Of a stretch of DNA of 64,000 bases, positions 26,752-36,142 are shown in pieces. Every line of letters begins with the position of its first letter. Position 1 is the first letter of the stretch. The notes under the pieces are model-generated. The model saw only the letters and a program-made list of their open reading frames with translations. It was not told where the DNA came from and did no database searches. Location: NCBI GenBank assembly GCA_045590195.1, contig JAZNQN010000039.1, forward strand, positions 50,819 to 114,818. Direction: 5' to 3'. A program made the position numbers and the translations under genes. The stretch comes from JAZNQN01 sp045590195 (lineage in GTDB: Bacteria > Bacillota > Clostridia > UMGS1883 > UMGS1540).

Positions 26752-27108
26752 ATGGGAGTAATATCTGAAAAGCTAAAAATGCTTGTTGGAATTTGTGATG
26801 AGCTTGAACGAGAGCTTGTTGAAGAAATGATTTTTGATGCTGCTGCTTATGTAAGGCAGGTTGTAATAATGGAAAGTACATCTGCCAATTTTGCCGGCAG
26901 AGAAGGCGAGCGTTATCGCAATGCGGTAGAAGAAACAGATAAGCGCCGTAGTGAAGTTCACAATGGTTTAATAAATTCGGTTAATATAGTGAACCGTTTA
27001 TGCGAAAAATATGAACTTGAACCAATTTATACAGGCGGTGAACAACGTAGGTTTTACGGCGATTTTGCCATTGAACTTGTAAACGAAATATTTGTAAACA
27101 GGGCATAA
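26752..27108 (+). CDS. Conserved hypothetical helical protein
   Basis: This 118-residue soluble protein is mostly helical and charged (EKLKMLVGICDELERELVEEM at the N-terminus and NRLCEKYELEPIYTGG near 82). It has no membrane segment or metal motif. AGGGG precedes the ATG at 26752. I do not recognise the family. It follows the DUF1836 protein in one operon and ends inside a strong terminator. Confidence 0.7.
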   Translation: MGVISEKLKMLVGICDELERELVEEMIFDAAAYVRQVVIMESTSANFAGREGERYRNAVEETDKRRSEVHNGLINSVNIVNRLCEKYELEPIYTGGEQRRFYGDFAIELVNEIFVNRA

Positions 27109-27147
27109 AAAATGCGTTATCTCATAAAATTGAGATAACGCATTTTT
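27108..27147. terminator. Bidirectional terminator
   Basis: A perfect 17-bp stem, AAAAATGCGTTATCTCA with TGAGATAACGCATTTTT, around a 6-nt loop lies between the convergent unknown gene and murC. Confidence 0.93.
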
Positions 27148-27149
27148 AA

Positions 27150-28520
27150 TTATTTAAGGAACATATCGCCAACTTTAAATACTGTTCCCGCGCCCATTGT
27201 AATTACAAGGTCGCCTTCTTTTGCGTTTTCATTTAAAAACTCAACGCAGCCTTCAAAATCGGGAATATAAGTAGCTCCTTCTATATCGCCTGCCAGTTGT
27301 TTTGAGGAAACAAGGCCTGTATCAGGTTCTCTTGCGGCGTAAATATCAATAAGAATAATATTTATTCCGCAGTTTAAAACTTTTGCAAAGTCGTTATAAA
27401 GAGCCTTTGTTCTTGTGTATGTATGGGGTTGAAAAACGCACCATATATTTTTATAGTCAAGGCCTTTGGCGGTTTGCAAAGTTGTATTAATTTCCGTTGG
27501 ATGATGAGCATAATCATCAATTACGGTTACGCCGTTTTTTTCGCCTTTAAACTGAAATCTTCTGTCAACACCGCTGTAGGAAAGAAGCCCTGCGGCAATT
27601 TTTTCAAAATCAAACCCTAAGTATCTTGCTGCCGCAATTGCACAGGTTGCGTTTGACACGTTGTGAATGCCCGGAACAGAAAGCTTTACTCTGCCCAAAA
27701 GCTTGCCTTTTTCTATTATATCAAATTCGCCATGGCCAAGGGCGTTAAAAGTTATATTTTCGGCTTTATAATCTGCATTTTTTTCTAAGGAACAGGTTAT
27801 AATAGTTCTGTCTATACCATCTACTGTGCGGCAAACATTTTTGCTGTCAATATTTGCAACAACTGCACCATCGTCGGGAGTTAAAAGCGCAAGGGAGCGG
27901 AAGGTGTCAACAATATGGTCGATTCCGGTAAAGTAATCGAGATGGTCTTCCTCCACATTAAGTATTATGCTGATATATGGGAAAAACTTTAAAAAGCTTT
28001 GATGATATTCACAAGCTTCGCAAAGGAAATAATCGCTTTTGCCAACCCTTATATTGCCGCCAATTGCAGAAAGCTCTCCACCGAGGGAGATAGTAGGGTC
28101 GCAGCACTGAGAGAGCATAATATGCGTCATCATAGATGTTGTGGAGGTTTTACCGTGAGTTCCTGAAACGGCAACTGCATATTTAAAATATTTCATAACA
28201 CTGCCAAGAAGAGTGGGGCGATCAATCATTAAAACGCCTTTCTCCTTTGCCGCTTTAAATTCTGGGTTATCTTCCCTGATTGCCGCAGTGAAAACTACAA
28301 GGTCGCAGTTTTTGATATTATCAGCGCTTTGGCCAATATAAATTTCTGCGCCAAGATTTTTAAGCTTTTTTACAATATGTGTTTCAGTTATATCGGAGCC
28401 TGAAACTTTGTAGCCTCTGCCCAGCATAATTTCGGCAAGGCCGCTCATGCTTATGCCGCCTATTCCGATAAAGTGAATTTTGCCGTTTTTCGGGATAATT
28501 TCAAGGTCGAATGTATTCAA
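27150..28520 (-). CDS. murC: UDP-N-acetylmuramate-L-alanine ligase
   Basis: This Mur ligase adds L-Ala to UDP-MurNAc. The 456 residues show GIGGISMSGLAEIML (19-33), the P-loop GTHGKTSTTSMM near 118, EACEYHQSFLKF near 170 and DDYAHHPTEI near 345. The start is TTG at 28520 after GAAAGGA; the next in-frame ATG would remove the conserved N-terminus. It stands alone rather than in a dcw cluster. Confidence 0.95.
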   Translation of the reverse strand: MNTFDLEIIPKNGKIHFIGIGGISMSGLAEIMLGRGYKVSGSDITETHIVKKLKNLGAEIYIGQSADNIKNCDLVVFTAAIREDNPEFKAAKEKGVLMIDRPTLLGSVMKYFKYAVAVSGTHGKTSTTSMMTHIMLSQCCDPTISLGGELSAIGGNIRVGKSDYFLCEACEYHQSFLKFFPYISIILNVEEDHLDYFTGIDHIVDTFRSLALLTPDDGAVVANIDSKNVCRTVDGIDRTIITCSLEKNADYKAENITFNALGHGEFDIIEKGKLLGRVKLSVPGIHNVSNATCAIAAARYLGFDFEKIAAGLLSYSGVDRRFQFKGEKNGVTVIDDYAHHPTEINTTLQTAKGLDYKNIWCVFQPHTYTRTKALYNDFAKVLNCGINIILIDIYAAREPDTGLVSSKQLAGDIEGATYIPDFEGCVEFLNENAKEGDLVITMGAGTVFKVGDMFLK

Positions 28521-28697
28521 AAAAGGTCAGTCCTTTCTTTAAAATCTGTTGTGGTATTACCATTATACACCTTTTTTTCAAAAAAACATATAGTTTATTA
28601 AAAAAAATCTTGAAAAATTTAAAAAAGTTTGGTAAAATTATAATAAGGTTTATTTTCTTAATGTAAATAAGCACCATTTTACAAGGAGGCGTTAAAA

Positions 28698-28979
28698 ATG
28701 GAAATCACGGACATCCGTATCAGAAAAGTTAATTCTGACGGAAAAATGAAGGCTGTGGTCTCGGTAACGTTTGACGAAGCACTTGTAATTCATGACATCA
28801 AAGTTATTGAGGGGCAAGATAAGGTATTCATTGCTATGCCCAGCAGAAAAACACCAGACGGAGAATTTAAAGACATCGCGCACCCGATAAATGCCCAAAT
28901 GCGTGAAAAACTTCAGAACGCTATTATTGCAGCTTACGAATCCGCCGAAGATGCTACTGAAGAAAATTTGGGAGAATAA
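28698..28979 (+). CDS. spoVG: SpoVG, regulatory RNA/DNA-binding protein
   Basis: This 93-residue protein starts [26 protein letters not shown] and contains [21 protein letters not shown] (50-70), the SpoVG signature. It affects septation and sporulation in Bacillus and binds nucleic acid. AAGGAGG lies 8 bp before the ATG. It precedes glmU and prs as in many Bacillota. A TATAAT is present at 28639-28644, but no clear -35 was found. Confidence 0.96.
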   Translation: MEITDIRIRKVNSDGKMKAVVSVTFDEALVIHDIKVIEGQDKVFIAMPSRKTPDGEFKDIAHPINAQMREKLQNAIIAAYESAEDATEENLGE

Positions 28980-28990
28980 TTAAGTGCGGG

Positions 28991-29020
28991 AAGGCAAGTT
29001 CTTTCAAACTTGCCTTTTTT
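28991..29020 (+). terminator. Terminator after spoVG
   Basis: AAGGCAAGTT-CTTTCA-AACTTGCCTT followed by T6 is a strong intrinsic terminator between spoVG and glmU; read-through or another promoter must feed glmU. Confidence 0.9.
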
Positions 29021-29076
29021 GACGTAAATCGACTCGGTATGCTTGCTTTGATGCAGCAGAATGGAGATGAATATAT

Positions 29077-30447
29077 ATGAACAGTATTGCAGCGGTAATT
29101 ATGGCGGCAGGTAAAGGAACAAGAATGAAATCAAACCACTCGAAGGTTGTTCAGAAGGTTGCCGGAGAGCCTATGGTATCGCACGTTTTCAGAACTTGTA
29201 AAAAAATAGGCGCCGAAAAAATTATTACAGTTGTAGGTCACCTTAAAGAAGAAGTTATGGCAGCCGTTGGCGAAGGCGAAATTTTTGCACATCAGACAGA
29301 ACTTTTAGGCACAGGCGATGCTGTGATGCGCGCTATGAAATTTATTGATGAAAGCACAGATTATGTTGTGATTTTATCAGGCGATGCACCACTTGTTTCT
29401 GAAGAAACAATTAAAAGTGCACTTGATTTTCATATTCAAAACAATTTTAGTTGTACGGTGTTTACTGCCTGTCTTGACGATGCGGCAAAATACGGCAGAA
29501 TTATTAAAAACGAAAAAGGCGAGCTTATTAAAATAGTTGAGTTTGCCGATGCTTCTGACGAAGAAAAGAAAATAAACGAAATTAACGGCGGAATGTATTG
29601 GTTCAGCGCCGCAGATTTAAAATTTGCCCTTTCAAAAATTGACAACAACAATGCTCAGGGCGAATATTACCTTACAGATACAATTGATATTTTGAAAAAT
29701 GCGGGAAAAGGTGTTGGCTGTTTCACTGTTTCTGACCCTGATGAAATTTTGGGAGTTAACACAAAGCTTGAGCTTACAAATGTTGACCGCGTTATGCGAA
29801 TGAGAATAAATTCCCGCCATGCTTTAAACGGCGTGTATTTTCAGAATATTGAAAATACATTTATTGGCCCTGATGTCCAGATAGAAGCTGATGCTGAAAT
29901 TTTGACAGGAACAATTCTTTCGGGAAAAACAAAAATTGGTGCAGAGTGTATTATAGGCCCCAATTCAAGAATTGAAAATTCTACCATAGGACAGGGCAGT
30001 GTACTTGACAATGCTGTTGTTTTGGAAAGTACAGTAGGAGAAAATTGTAAAATCGGTCCGTTTACTTATATAAGGCCACACAGCAGCATTGGAAACGGCT
30101 GCAAGGTTGGCGATTTTGTTGAGATTAAAAATGCAGTACTTGGCGATGGAAGCAAAGCATCACATTTAACTTATATAGGCGACAGTGATGTTGGAAAAAA
30201 TGTAAACTTTGGCTGTGGCACAATAACTGTAAATTACGACGGAAAGAAAAAACACAGGACTAAAATCGGTGATAGGGCTTTTATTGGCTGCAACACAAAC
30301 CTTGTTTCGCCCGTTGAAGTTGGCGAGGGAGCATATATTGCGGCAGGCTCTACAATCGTCGAAGAAGTTCCTGATAAAACCCTGGCCATTGCAAGAGCAA
30401 GGCAGGTTATAAAAACTAATTGGAAAGACAAAAGGGAGGAAGATTAA
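29077..30447 (+). CDS. glmU: Bifunctional UDP-GlcNAc pyrophosphorylase / GlcN-1-P acetyltransferase
   Basis: The 456 residues have an N-terminal nucleotidyltransferase domain (AAVIMAAGKGTRMKS, residues 5-19; GTGDAV near 83) and a C-terminal left-handed beta helix of hexapeptide repeats (about 255-440) ending ARARQ. It makes UDP-GlcNAc for the cell wall. TGGAGA precedes the ATG. Its stop abuts the prs ATG. Confidence 0.96.
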   Translation: MNSIAAVIMAAGKGTRMKSNHSKVVQKVAGEPMVSHVFRTCKKIGAEKIITVVGHLKEEVMAAVGEGEIFAHQTELLGTGDAVMRAMKFIDESTDYVVILSGDAPLVSEETIKSALDFHIQNNFSCTVFTACLDDAAKYGRIIKNEKGELIKIVEFADASDEEKKINEINGGMYWFSAADLKFALSKIDNNNAQGEYYLTDTIDILKNAGKGVGCFTVSDPDEILGVNTKLELTNVDRVMRMRINSRHALNGVYFQNIENTFIGPDVQIEADAEILTGTILSGKTKIGAECIIGPNSRIENSTIGQGSVLDNAVVLESTVGENCKIGPFTYIRPHSSIGNGCKVGDFVEIKNAVLGDGSKASHLTYIGDSDVGKNVNFGCGTITVNYDGKKKHRTKIGDRAFIGCNTNLVSPVEVGEGAYIAAGSTIVEEVPDKTLAIARARQVIKTNWKDKREED

Positions 30448-31476
30448 ATGATTACACACGGTAAAGACATTAAAATTTTCACCGGCAATGCCAGCAAAAA
30501 ACTTGGTGCGGAAATTGTTGAGGCACTTAAAAAGAAGGTTGCTGAGTACAAAATTACAAACTTGCCTTCAGGCGAAAGCATGGTTGGAGAAATTTCTTTG
30601 GGTAAAGCTGAAGTTGGTTCTTTCAGTGACGGTGAAATTTATGTAAATACATACGAAACTGTTAGAGGTAGCGATGTGTTTATTGTTCAGTCAACCTGTG
30701 ACCCTGTAAACAATAACCTTATGGAGCTTCTCATAATGATTGATGCTTTCAAAAGAGCATCGGCAGGCCGTATTACAGCAGTTATTCCTTACTACGGCTA
30801 TGCAAGACAGGACAGAAAATCAAAAGCACGTGATCCGATTTCGGCAAAACTCGTTGCCGACCTTTTGACAAGCGCAGGTGCTGACCGCGTTCTTACTATG
30901 GACTTACATGCGCCACAGATTCAGGGATTTTTCAACATTCCTCTTGATCATCTTTTGGGTGTTCCACGTCTTTACCCTTATTTTAAAGAGAAATTTAAAG
31001 ACAATCTTGACGATGTTGTTGTAGTTTCTCCTGACTTTGGCTCGGTTACAAGAGCAAGAAACTTTGCAAGAGGCCTTGATGCTCCTATTGCAATTATCGA
31101 TAAAAGAAGACCAAAGCCAAACGTTGCTGAGGTTATGAATATAATCGGCGAAATTAAGGACAAGAGATGTATCCTGGTTGACGATATGATTGATACTGCA
31201 GGCACAATTACTCACGGCGCACAGGCTCTTATCGACCGTGGTGCAAAAGAAATTTATGCTTGTTGTACACACCCTGTTTTGTCAGGCCCTGCAATTGAAA
31301 GAATTCAGGCTTCTCCTATTAAAGAGCTTGTTGTTCTTGATACAATCGAACTTCCACAGGAAAAGAAAATTGACAAAATTGTTACTCTTTCTGTTGCCGA
31401 CCTTTTTGCAGAGGCAATTAAGAGAGTTTATGCTGATATTTCTGTAAGCCCACTTTTCACAGATGCAGCAAAATAA
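30448..31476 (+). CDS. prs: Ribose-phosphate pyrophosphokinase
   Basis: This enzyme makes PRPP. It has 342 residues, longer than the usual 315, with a short insert in the N-terminal domain (about 25-50). [16 protein letters not shown] is near 113, [15 protein letters not shown] near 148 and the PRPP loop [14 protein letters not shown] near 240. GGGAGG lies just before the ATG, in the end of glmU. The spoVG-glmU-prs order is conserved across Bacillota. Confidence 0.95.
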   Translation: MITHGKDIKIFTGNASKKLGAEIVEALKKKVAEYKITNLPSGESMVGEISLGKAEVGSFSDGEIYVNTYETVRGSDVFIVQSTCDPVNNNLMELLIMIDAFKRASAGRITAVIPYYGYARQDRKSKARDPISAKLVADLLTSAGADRVLTMDLHAPQIQGFFNIPLDHLLGVPRLYPYFKEKFKDNLDDVVVVSPDFGSVTRARNFARGLDAPIAIIDKRRPKPNVAEVMNIIGEIKDKRCILVDDMIDTAGTITHGAQALIDRGAKEIYACCTHPVLSGPAIERIQASPIKELVVLDTIELPQEKKIDKIVTLSVADLFAEAIKRVYADISVSPLFTDAAK

Positions 31477-32221
31477 TTCAAAAGAAGAAAAAATTTTCAA
31501 AGCTCATATTATGGACAAGCACGGCGACTGCTTTAATAAGAACTTTAAGTCGGTTACAAGATTTTTAAATCTTAACGAGCAAACTGTGGTGCAACAGATG
31601 AAGAAAGAGTTTTATGCTCCTTTTAAACTCTGGGGCGGATATGACGACGCCGAGCGAAAATTACTTTGCTTTTATCCCGATTGGGACGAAGGTGATATGA
31701 GCGAATTTTTAAAAATTATAAAAGTTTCACACAGCGGATATAAAAAGCTTTCTCACAGAGATTATCTTGGAAGCGTTTTATCCCTCGGCATCAGCCGCGA
31801 TTTTATAGGCGATATTTTGGTTTTTGACGGATACGCCCTTATAATTGTTAAAAGTGAAATGGCTGATTTTATTGAGCTTAATTACAGCAAGGCGGGAAAA
31901 ACAAATCTCACGGCGGAAATTTTGGAAATTCAAAGTATTGAAATTCCTGAAAATAATATCAGAGAGGTTACCGATACGGTTTCCTCTCTGCGCCTTGATG
32001 CAGTTGTTTCTTCCGCTTTTTCAGTTTCAAGGGGAGTTGCGGCGGCGTTTATATCGGCAGGAAGTGTGTATGTAAATGATATGCTAACCCAGAAAGTTGA
32101 TTTTAAAGTTTCACAAGGCGATAAAATCAAAGTTCAGAAAAAGGGCAGAGCAATTTTAAAAGAAGTTGGCGGACTTAGCAGAAAAGGCAGAATTGCAATA
32201 AAAATTGAAAGACATATATAG
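31463..32221 (+). CDS. YlmH-like S4-domain RNA-binding protein
   Basis: The 252-residue protein matches Ylm[18 protein letters not shown] near 50 and [22 protein letters not shown] near 90 form the central domain, and the C-terminal S4 domain spans about 170-245 ([16 protein letters not shown]...[11 protein letters not shown]). YlmH binds ribosomes and has been linked to ribosome-associated quality control in Bacillus. The ATG at 31463 overlaps the prs end by 14 bp and has no good RBS; a later in-frame ATG at 31511 is an alternative. It usually lies near divIVA and ileS, so this location is unusual. Confidence 0.85.
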   Translation: MQQNNSKEEKIFKAHIMDKHGDCFNKNFKSVTRFLNLNEQTVVQQMKKEFYAPFKLWGGYDDAERKLLCFYPDWDEGDMSEFLKIIKVSHSGYKKLSHRDYLGSVLSLGISRDFIGDILVFDGYALIIVKSEMADFIELNYSKAGKTNLTAEILEIQSIEIPENNIREVTDTVSSLRLDAVVSSAFSVSRGVAAAFISAGSVYVNDMLTQKVDFKVSQGDKIKVQKKGRAILKEVGGLSRKGRIAIKIERHI

Positions 32222-32232
32222 CGAGGTGTAAT

Positions 32233-34317
32233 ATGTTTAAACTGGAAAGGACATTAAAAGTAAGCTGCGAAGCATCGTTTCAGAGAGCAGGAGAAAAGCT
32301 TTGTGAGTTTTTAAAGCTTTTTTACGGCGTTGATGCTGAAATGGTCGACGGCAAAGCTGGTATTACTATAAAAAAATGCCAGTGCGAATCAGAGCATTAT
32401 AATCTTTTGGTTCAAGATAACGGAGTTGAAATTGCGGCAGGAGATTTAAAAGGCGCAATTTACGGCGTTTCAACCCTTATGCAGATTGTTGATAACAAAA
32501 CTTTGGAGGTTGAAAACACAGAAGTTTGTGACAAGCCTTACAAAGAAAAACGCGGAATGCATATGTATCTTCCTGCAAGGGAGAATATTGAAACTTACAA
32601 AAGAATTCTTGATGCAATGGTGTTTTTCAAAATGAACACCGTTATTATCGAGGTTGGCGGTGCTATGGAATATGAAAGGCACCCTGAAATAAACGAAAAA
32701 TGGGAATGGTTCTGCGAATTTGCAGACTTTAAGTTCCCCGGCCTTAACAGATCGAGAAGTATTCAGTGGTCTGACACATACTGGAAAGATTCTATACATA
32801 CAGAGCACGCAGGGGCATCGTACCTTACAAAAAAAGAAGTGCGCGGAATTGTTGAATATGCTAAAGGAATAGGGCTTAATGTTATTCCTGAAATTCAGGG
32901 CCTTTCACACAGCTATTATTTAACACTTGCTCATCGCGAAATTGCAGAACTTCAAGACGATATGTTCCCTGACAGCTACTGTCCGCTTAATGACAAGAGC
33001 TACGAGCTTTATTTTGAAGTTGCAGAAGAAGTTTTGGAAGTTTTTGAGCCTTCCATTGTTTCTGTTGGACACGATGAGATAAGAGTTTTGGGCGAATGTC
33101 CGAAATGCCGTGAAAAAACAACTCACGAGCTTTTGGCCATTGAACTTAACCGCCTTCACGAGTTTTACTCGGCACGCGGTATAAGAATGATGATGTGGGG
33201 CGAGCTTTTGCTTCATTATGAAACCTACAAAGGCACATGGTGCGGAGAAAGCAGAGTTACAACCAACGAGTATGGTTTTACTCACAACTATCCTGCAGCT
33301 TATGAGGCAAAAGACCATATTGCAAAAGATATTATAATGCTTGACTGGTACTACGGAAATGACCACAGCACCGAAAAATACTACGAGGGCGAAGGCTTTA
33401 ACTCAATGTTTGGCAACTTCCGCGGCAGCAGAATTTTGAACTGGCAGGAGAGAAGCAAAAGCAAAAATATGTACGGAGCGGAGGTTTCAACCTGGGTTGT
33501 AACTGATGAAGATGCTTTCTGCAAAGACGGAATTTTCTTTGAAATGGCCTTTTCAGGCAATATTCTCTGGGAAGATGACTATGAAACTGACAAATATGAA
33601 AAAATGGTTGAAAAAGTTGTTGGCCAGATGTATTTTACAAAAGCTATTATAAGAGGCGAGGCTTCACAGCTTTTCCAGGGTGCCGATACCGAAGTTTTAT
33701 ATGTTGGCGAAAAAGACAGAGCTTTTTCAAAAATTGACCTTACAAAGGTTCAAAATATGGCCGGAGCGGCAAAAGATGCGGCCAAAAAATTTGGCGATAT
33801 GGTTTATGGCGTTTCGGCCGATGCAGTAAATCTTCTTATAAATAAAGAGTTTTATGCAAAGGGACTTGTGTTCTTGCACTCGGCAAAAAAAGATATGGAA
33901 TATAAGCCAAGCCATCAGTTCCCGGATTATACTCCTTATGGAATATGTGCCTATGTTCTTCTTTATGAAGACGGAACAATTGAAACCGTTAACGCAGTTT
34001 TTGGCAAAACAATAGGGAATATGAATTTTGAAATCAAATGTGGCGACGGAAGCGTTGAGGAAACAAACTTTACCATTGATGAAAACACAGGCGAAAAGAA
34101 AGAAGCGCTTAAAGCGCCTACTTTTGCCGTAAGCAGCCAGTGGTTTGACGGAATACTTTATGACTGTGTTCCGCTTTCTGACGGAGATGTAACTGCATTT
34201 GTTTACGAGTGGAAAAATCCACATCCTGACAAAAAAATTGTTAAGATGCGCGCAATTAACACTTGCCATGATGTAGATCAGAGCTCAGTTATATTTGGTA
34301 TTTCAATAATTAAATAA
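32233..34317 (+). CDS. GH20-like beta-N-acetylhexosaminidase
   Basis: The 694 residues begin with an alpha/beta domain typical of GH20/GH67 (about 1-100, ending in AIYGVSTLMQIV), then a TIM barrel from about 110. D281-E282 in SVGHDEIRV fit the GH20 Asp-Glu catalytic pair that uses substrate-assisted catalysis on GlcNAc or GalNAc ends. The HDE version instead of GGDE is a divergence. A C-terminal extension (about 560-694) has beta features. There is no signal peptide. GAGGTG lies before the ATG, 11 bp after the ylmH stop. Confidence 0.75.
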   Translation: MFKLERTLKVSCEASFQRAGEKLCEFLKLFYGVDAEMVDGKAGITIKKCQCESEHYNLLVQDNGVEIAAGDLKGAIYGVSTLMQIVDNKTLEVENTEVCDKPYKEKRGMHMYLPARENIETYKRILDAMVFFKMNTVIIEVGGAMEYERHPEINEKWEWFCEFADFKFPGLNRSRSIQWSDTYWKDSIHTEHAGASYLTKKEVRGIVEYAKGIGLNVIPEIQGLSHSYYLTLAHREIAELQDDMFPDSYCPLNDKSYELYFEVAEEVLEVFEPSIVSVGHDEIRVLGECPKCREKTTHELLAIELNRLHEFYSARGIRMMMWGELLLHYETYKGTWCGESRVTTNEYGFTHNYPAAYEAKDHIAKDIIMLDWYYGNDHSTEKYYEGEGFNSMFGNFRGSRILNWQERSKSKNMYGAEVSTWVVTDEDAFCKDGIFFEMAFSGNILWEDDYETDKYEKMVEKVVGQMYFTKAIIRGEASQLFQGADTEVLYVGEKDRAFSKIDLTKVQNMAGAAKDAAKKFGDMVYGVSADAVNLLINKEFYAKGLVFLHSAKKDMEYKPSHQFPDYTPYGICAYVLLYEDGTIETVNAVFGKTIGNMNFEIKCGDGSVEETNFTIDENTGEKKEALKAPTFAVSSQWFDGILYDCVPLSDGDVTAFVYEWKNPHPDKKIVKMRAINTCHDVDQSSVIFGISIIK

Positions 34318-34323
34318 AAGTTG

Positions 34324-34351
34324 AAAGGCACAACCAACAGGTTGTGCCTTT
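34324..34351. terminator. Bidirectional terminator
   Basis: AAAGGCACAACC-AACA-GGTTGTGCCTTT is a 12-bp stem between two convergent GH20-type genes. Confidence 0.9.
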
Positions 34352-34370
34352 TGTTGTTATATTATGAAAT

Positions 34371-35984
34371 TTATCGTCTTATAAGTCCCCAATCATGGAA
34401 TTTATCAATCATACTCTGGTCTAAAATTGCTTCAATTCTTGGAAGAGGAATACGGTCGATAACATTATTAAACTGGCGGAGATAATCTGGCATCATGGTA
34501 ATGCGGCCAATAACTTCGTTAAGCTTTGCAACATCGTTTTGGCTGTAGCCGGTATTCTCAGTTGCAGTAGCGTGAACATCGCGGTATGTTATAAATTCTT
34601 CACGGGTATGGCGAACAATGCCTTCAAAGCGGTTTAAGTACTGTGAAGCAATATTTTTGTTTACAAACTGAAGCTGCGCCGCTTTTTTGTAATATTTATG
34701 ATAGCCTTTTACAATTTTAATCATACCGTTTACTGCGCGTGACATTGCTGTGATTTTATACATTGCAGTAAGAGCCATTTCTTCAAGCGGTGTTTCAGGA
34801 ACCCATTTATCAAGAATTTCTTCCGCTTTTTCTATTGTTTCATCATATTTATCAAAGTATGGTGGATTTTCTTCAATAAGCTGTTTCACAATTTTTGTAA
34901 AGAATGTTTGTTCGTAAAGGCCGGTTCTGAGGCTGAACATAATGTCCCACGGAGGGGAAAGGCGGGGAATATCTGCAGGCTGCAGGCCATCTTGCAGAAT
35001 GCGTGTAACTTTTGCATAGCCTGTGATTTTGCCGAAAAGTGCCATATCTATCTGGTCGTCGGTGCACTGTCTTGCCTTGACTTCGCCATTTAGAAAGAGA
35101 GCGCATCTTGCAATTGGCGAGAGCTGCCCCCAAAGGTTTCTGCCTAAATAGTTTTCCCAGTCGGTTACAAGAGCATTTTTAATACCAAGGTTTGCGGCAT
35201 CTTCCAAAAACGCTTCAACTTCATCGCTTTCAATTGGCATTTCAGGATGACAGAATGGGCCGTGTTGCTGATTTATAAGGCCAATCCAGCCGTTGTCGCA
35301 GTTGCAGGCAAAAACTTCTTTAAAGCCCTTGTCTATAAAACATTGTAAATATTCGGGAAGATGGCCGTGGTAGCACCAGGCAAATATCATTGTGTCACGG
35401 CTCATGTACTGACAAAGTTCGGGGTTATGGAAGAACATATCGCCCCAGATAGAAGTTTTAATGCCCATTTTATGAATTTCTTCACAAATTTCGCCAATGA
35501 ATTTTGCGTAAGCAACTTTTTCTTCGTCGTTATTAAGTGTTACTTCGTCGCCGCCTACATTAATCATATCTGCGCCGAAGGCTTCAATGTAGTCACGAAT
35601 ATATGTCATAACAAAGTCTTTTGCTTTTTCGTGCATAAAGTCAAGCTGGAATGGAATTCCGTTTGAGAAAAGCTCGCGGTTTCTCTCCTGCAGATAAAAA
35701 TGATTCATATGTCCTGCAATATTTGTCATAGGGAATGGGTAAATACCGCGTTTTTTACATTCTTTAACAAACCATGCGGCATCATCATATGTCATAACTT
35801 TTTCCCTTGAAACGCCCCTGATGCTTTTAAATTCAAAAGCGCCTTCAAAGTACATTCCTATACCGTTATAGCCAAGCTTTTGAAGCATATCGAGCATGAT
35901 GGTATATTCATCTCTTGAAAAAGTATAGTGGCGTGCCATATCAATCATAAACCATCTGCGGTCAAATTTCTGAACATTACTCAT
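34371..35984 (-). CDS. GH20-family hexosaminidase-like protein
   Basis: The 537-residue protein is a barrel with INVGGDEVTL near 141-150; D146-E147 is the GH20 catalytic pair. Other barrel landmarks are RRWFMIDMARHYTFS (start), GIGMYFEGAF (strand 2) and KTSIWGDMFF near 180. It lacks the GH20b N-terminal domain and a signal peptide. The C-terminal third is helical. Together with the divergent AraC gene at 36143 it forms a likely sugar-regulated unit. AAAGGAG lies before the ATG. Confidence 0.75.
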   Translation of the reverse strand: MSNVQKFDRRWFMIDMARHYTFSRDEYTIMLDMLQKLGYNGIGMYFEGAFEFKSIRGVSREKVMTYDDAAWFVKECKKRGIYPFPMTNIAGHMNHFYLQERNRELFSNGIPFQLDFMHEKAKDFVMTYIRDYIEAFGADMINVGGDEVTLNNDEEKVAYAKFIGEICEEIHKMGIKTSIWGDMFFHNPELCQYMSRDTMIFAWCYHGHLPEYLQCFIDKGFKEVFACNCDNGWIGLINQQHGPFCHPEMPIESDEVEAFLEDAANLGIKNALVTDWENYLGRNLWGQLSPIARCALFLNGEVKARQCTDDQIDMALFGKITGYAKVTRILQDGLQPADIPRLSPPWDIMFSLRTGLYEQTFFTKIVKQLIEENPPYFDKYDETIEKAEEILDKWVPETPLEEMALTAMYKITAMSRAVNGMIKIVKGYHKYYKKAAQLQFVNKNIASQYLNRFEGIVRHTREEFITYRDVHATATENTGYSQNDVAKLNEVIGRITMMPDYLRQFNNVIDRIPLPRIEAILDQSMIDKFHDWGLIRR

Positions 35985-36086
35985 AATATTTGTCTCCTTT
36001 TGAAATAGTATGTATTAAATATATATCATTTGAAGTGATAAGTAAATAAGTTAAATGATATTTTTGTCATTTTTGCTACAAAATAA

Positions 36087-36116
36087 TTGACAAGAGCGGC
36101 TTTTTAACATTATAAT
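36087..36116 (+). promoter_or_regulatory. Promoter of the second AraC gene
   Basis: TTGACA (36087-36092) and TATAAT (36111-36116) with an 18-bp spacer. The divergent region also contains ATCATTTGAAGTGAT-like inverted repeats at about 36026-36040, possible regulator sites. Confidence 0.75.
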
Positions 36117-36142
36117 ATAGAAAAGATTGGGAGGTTTTTAAT

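Noticed and set aside
28610..28644. TTGAAA/TATAAT promoter for spoVG
   Set aside because: The spacer would be 23 bp, too long for a sigma-A promoter; only the TATAAT is plausible.
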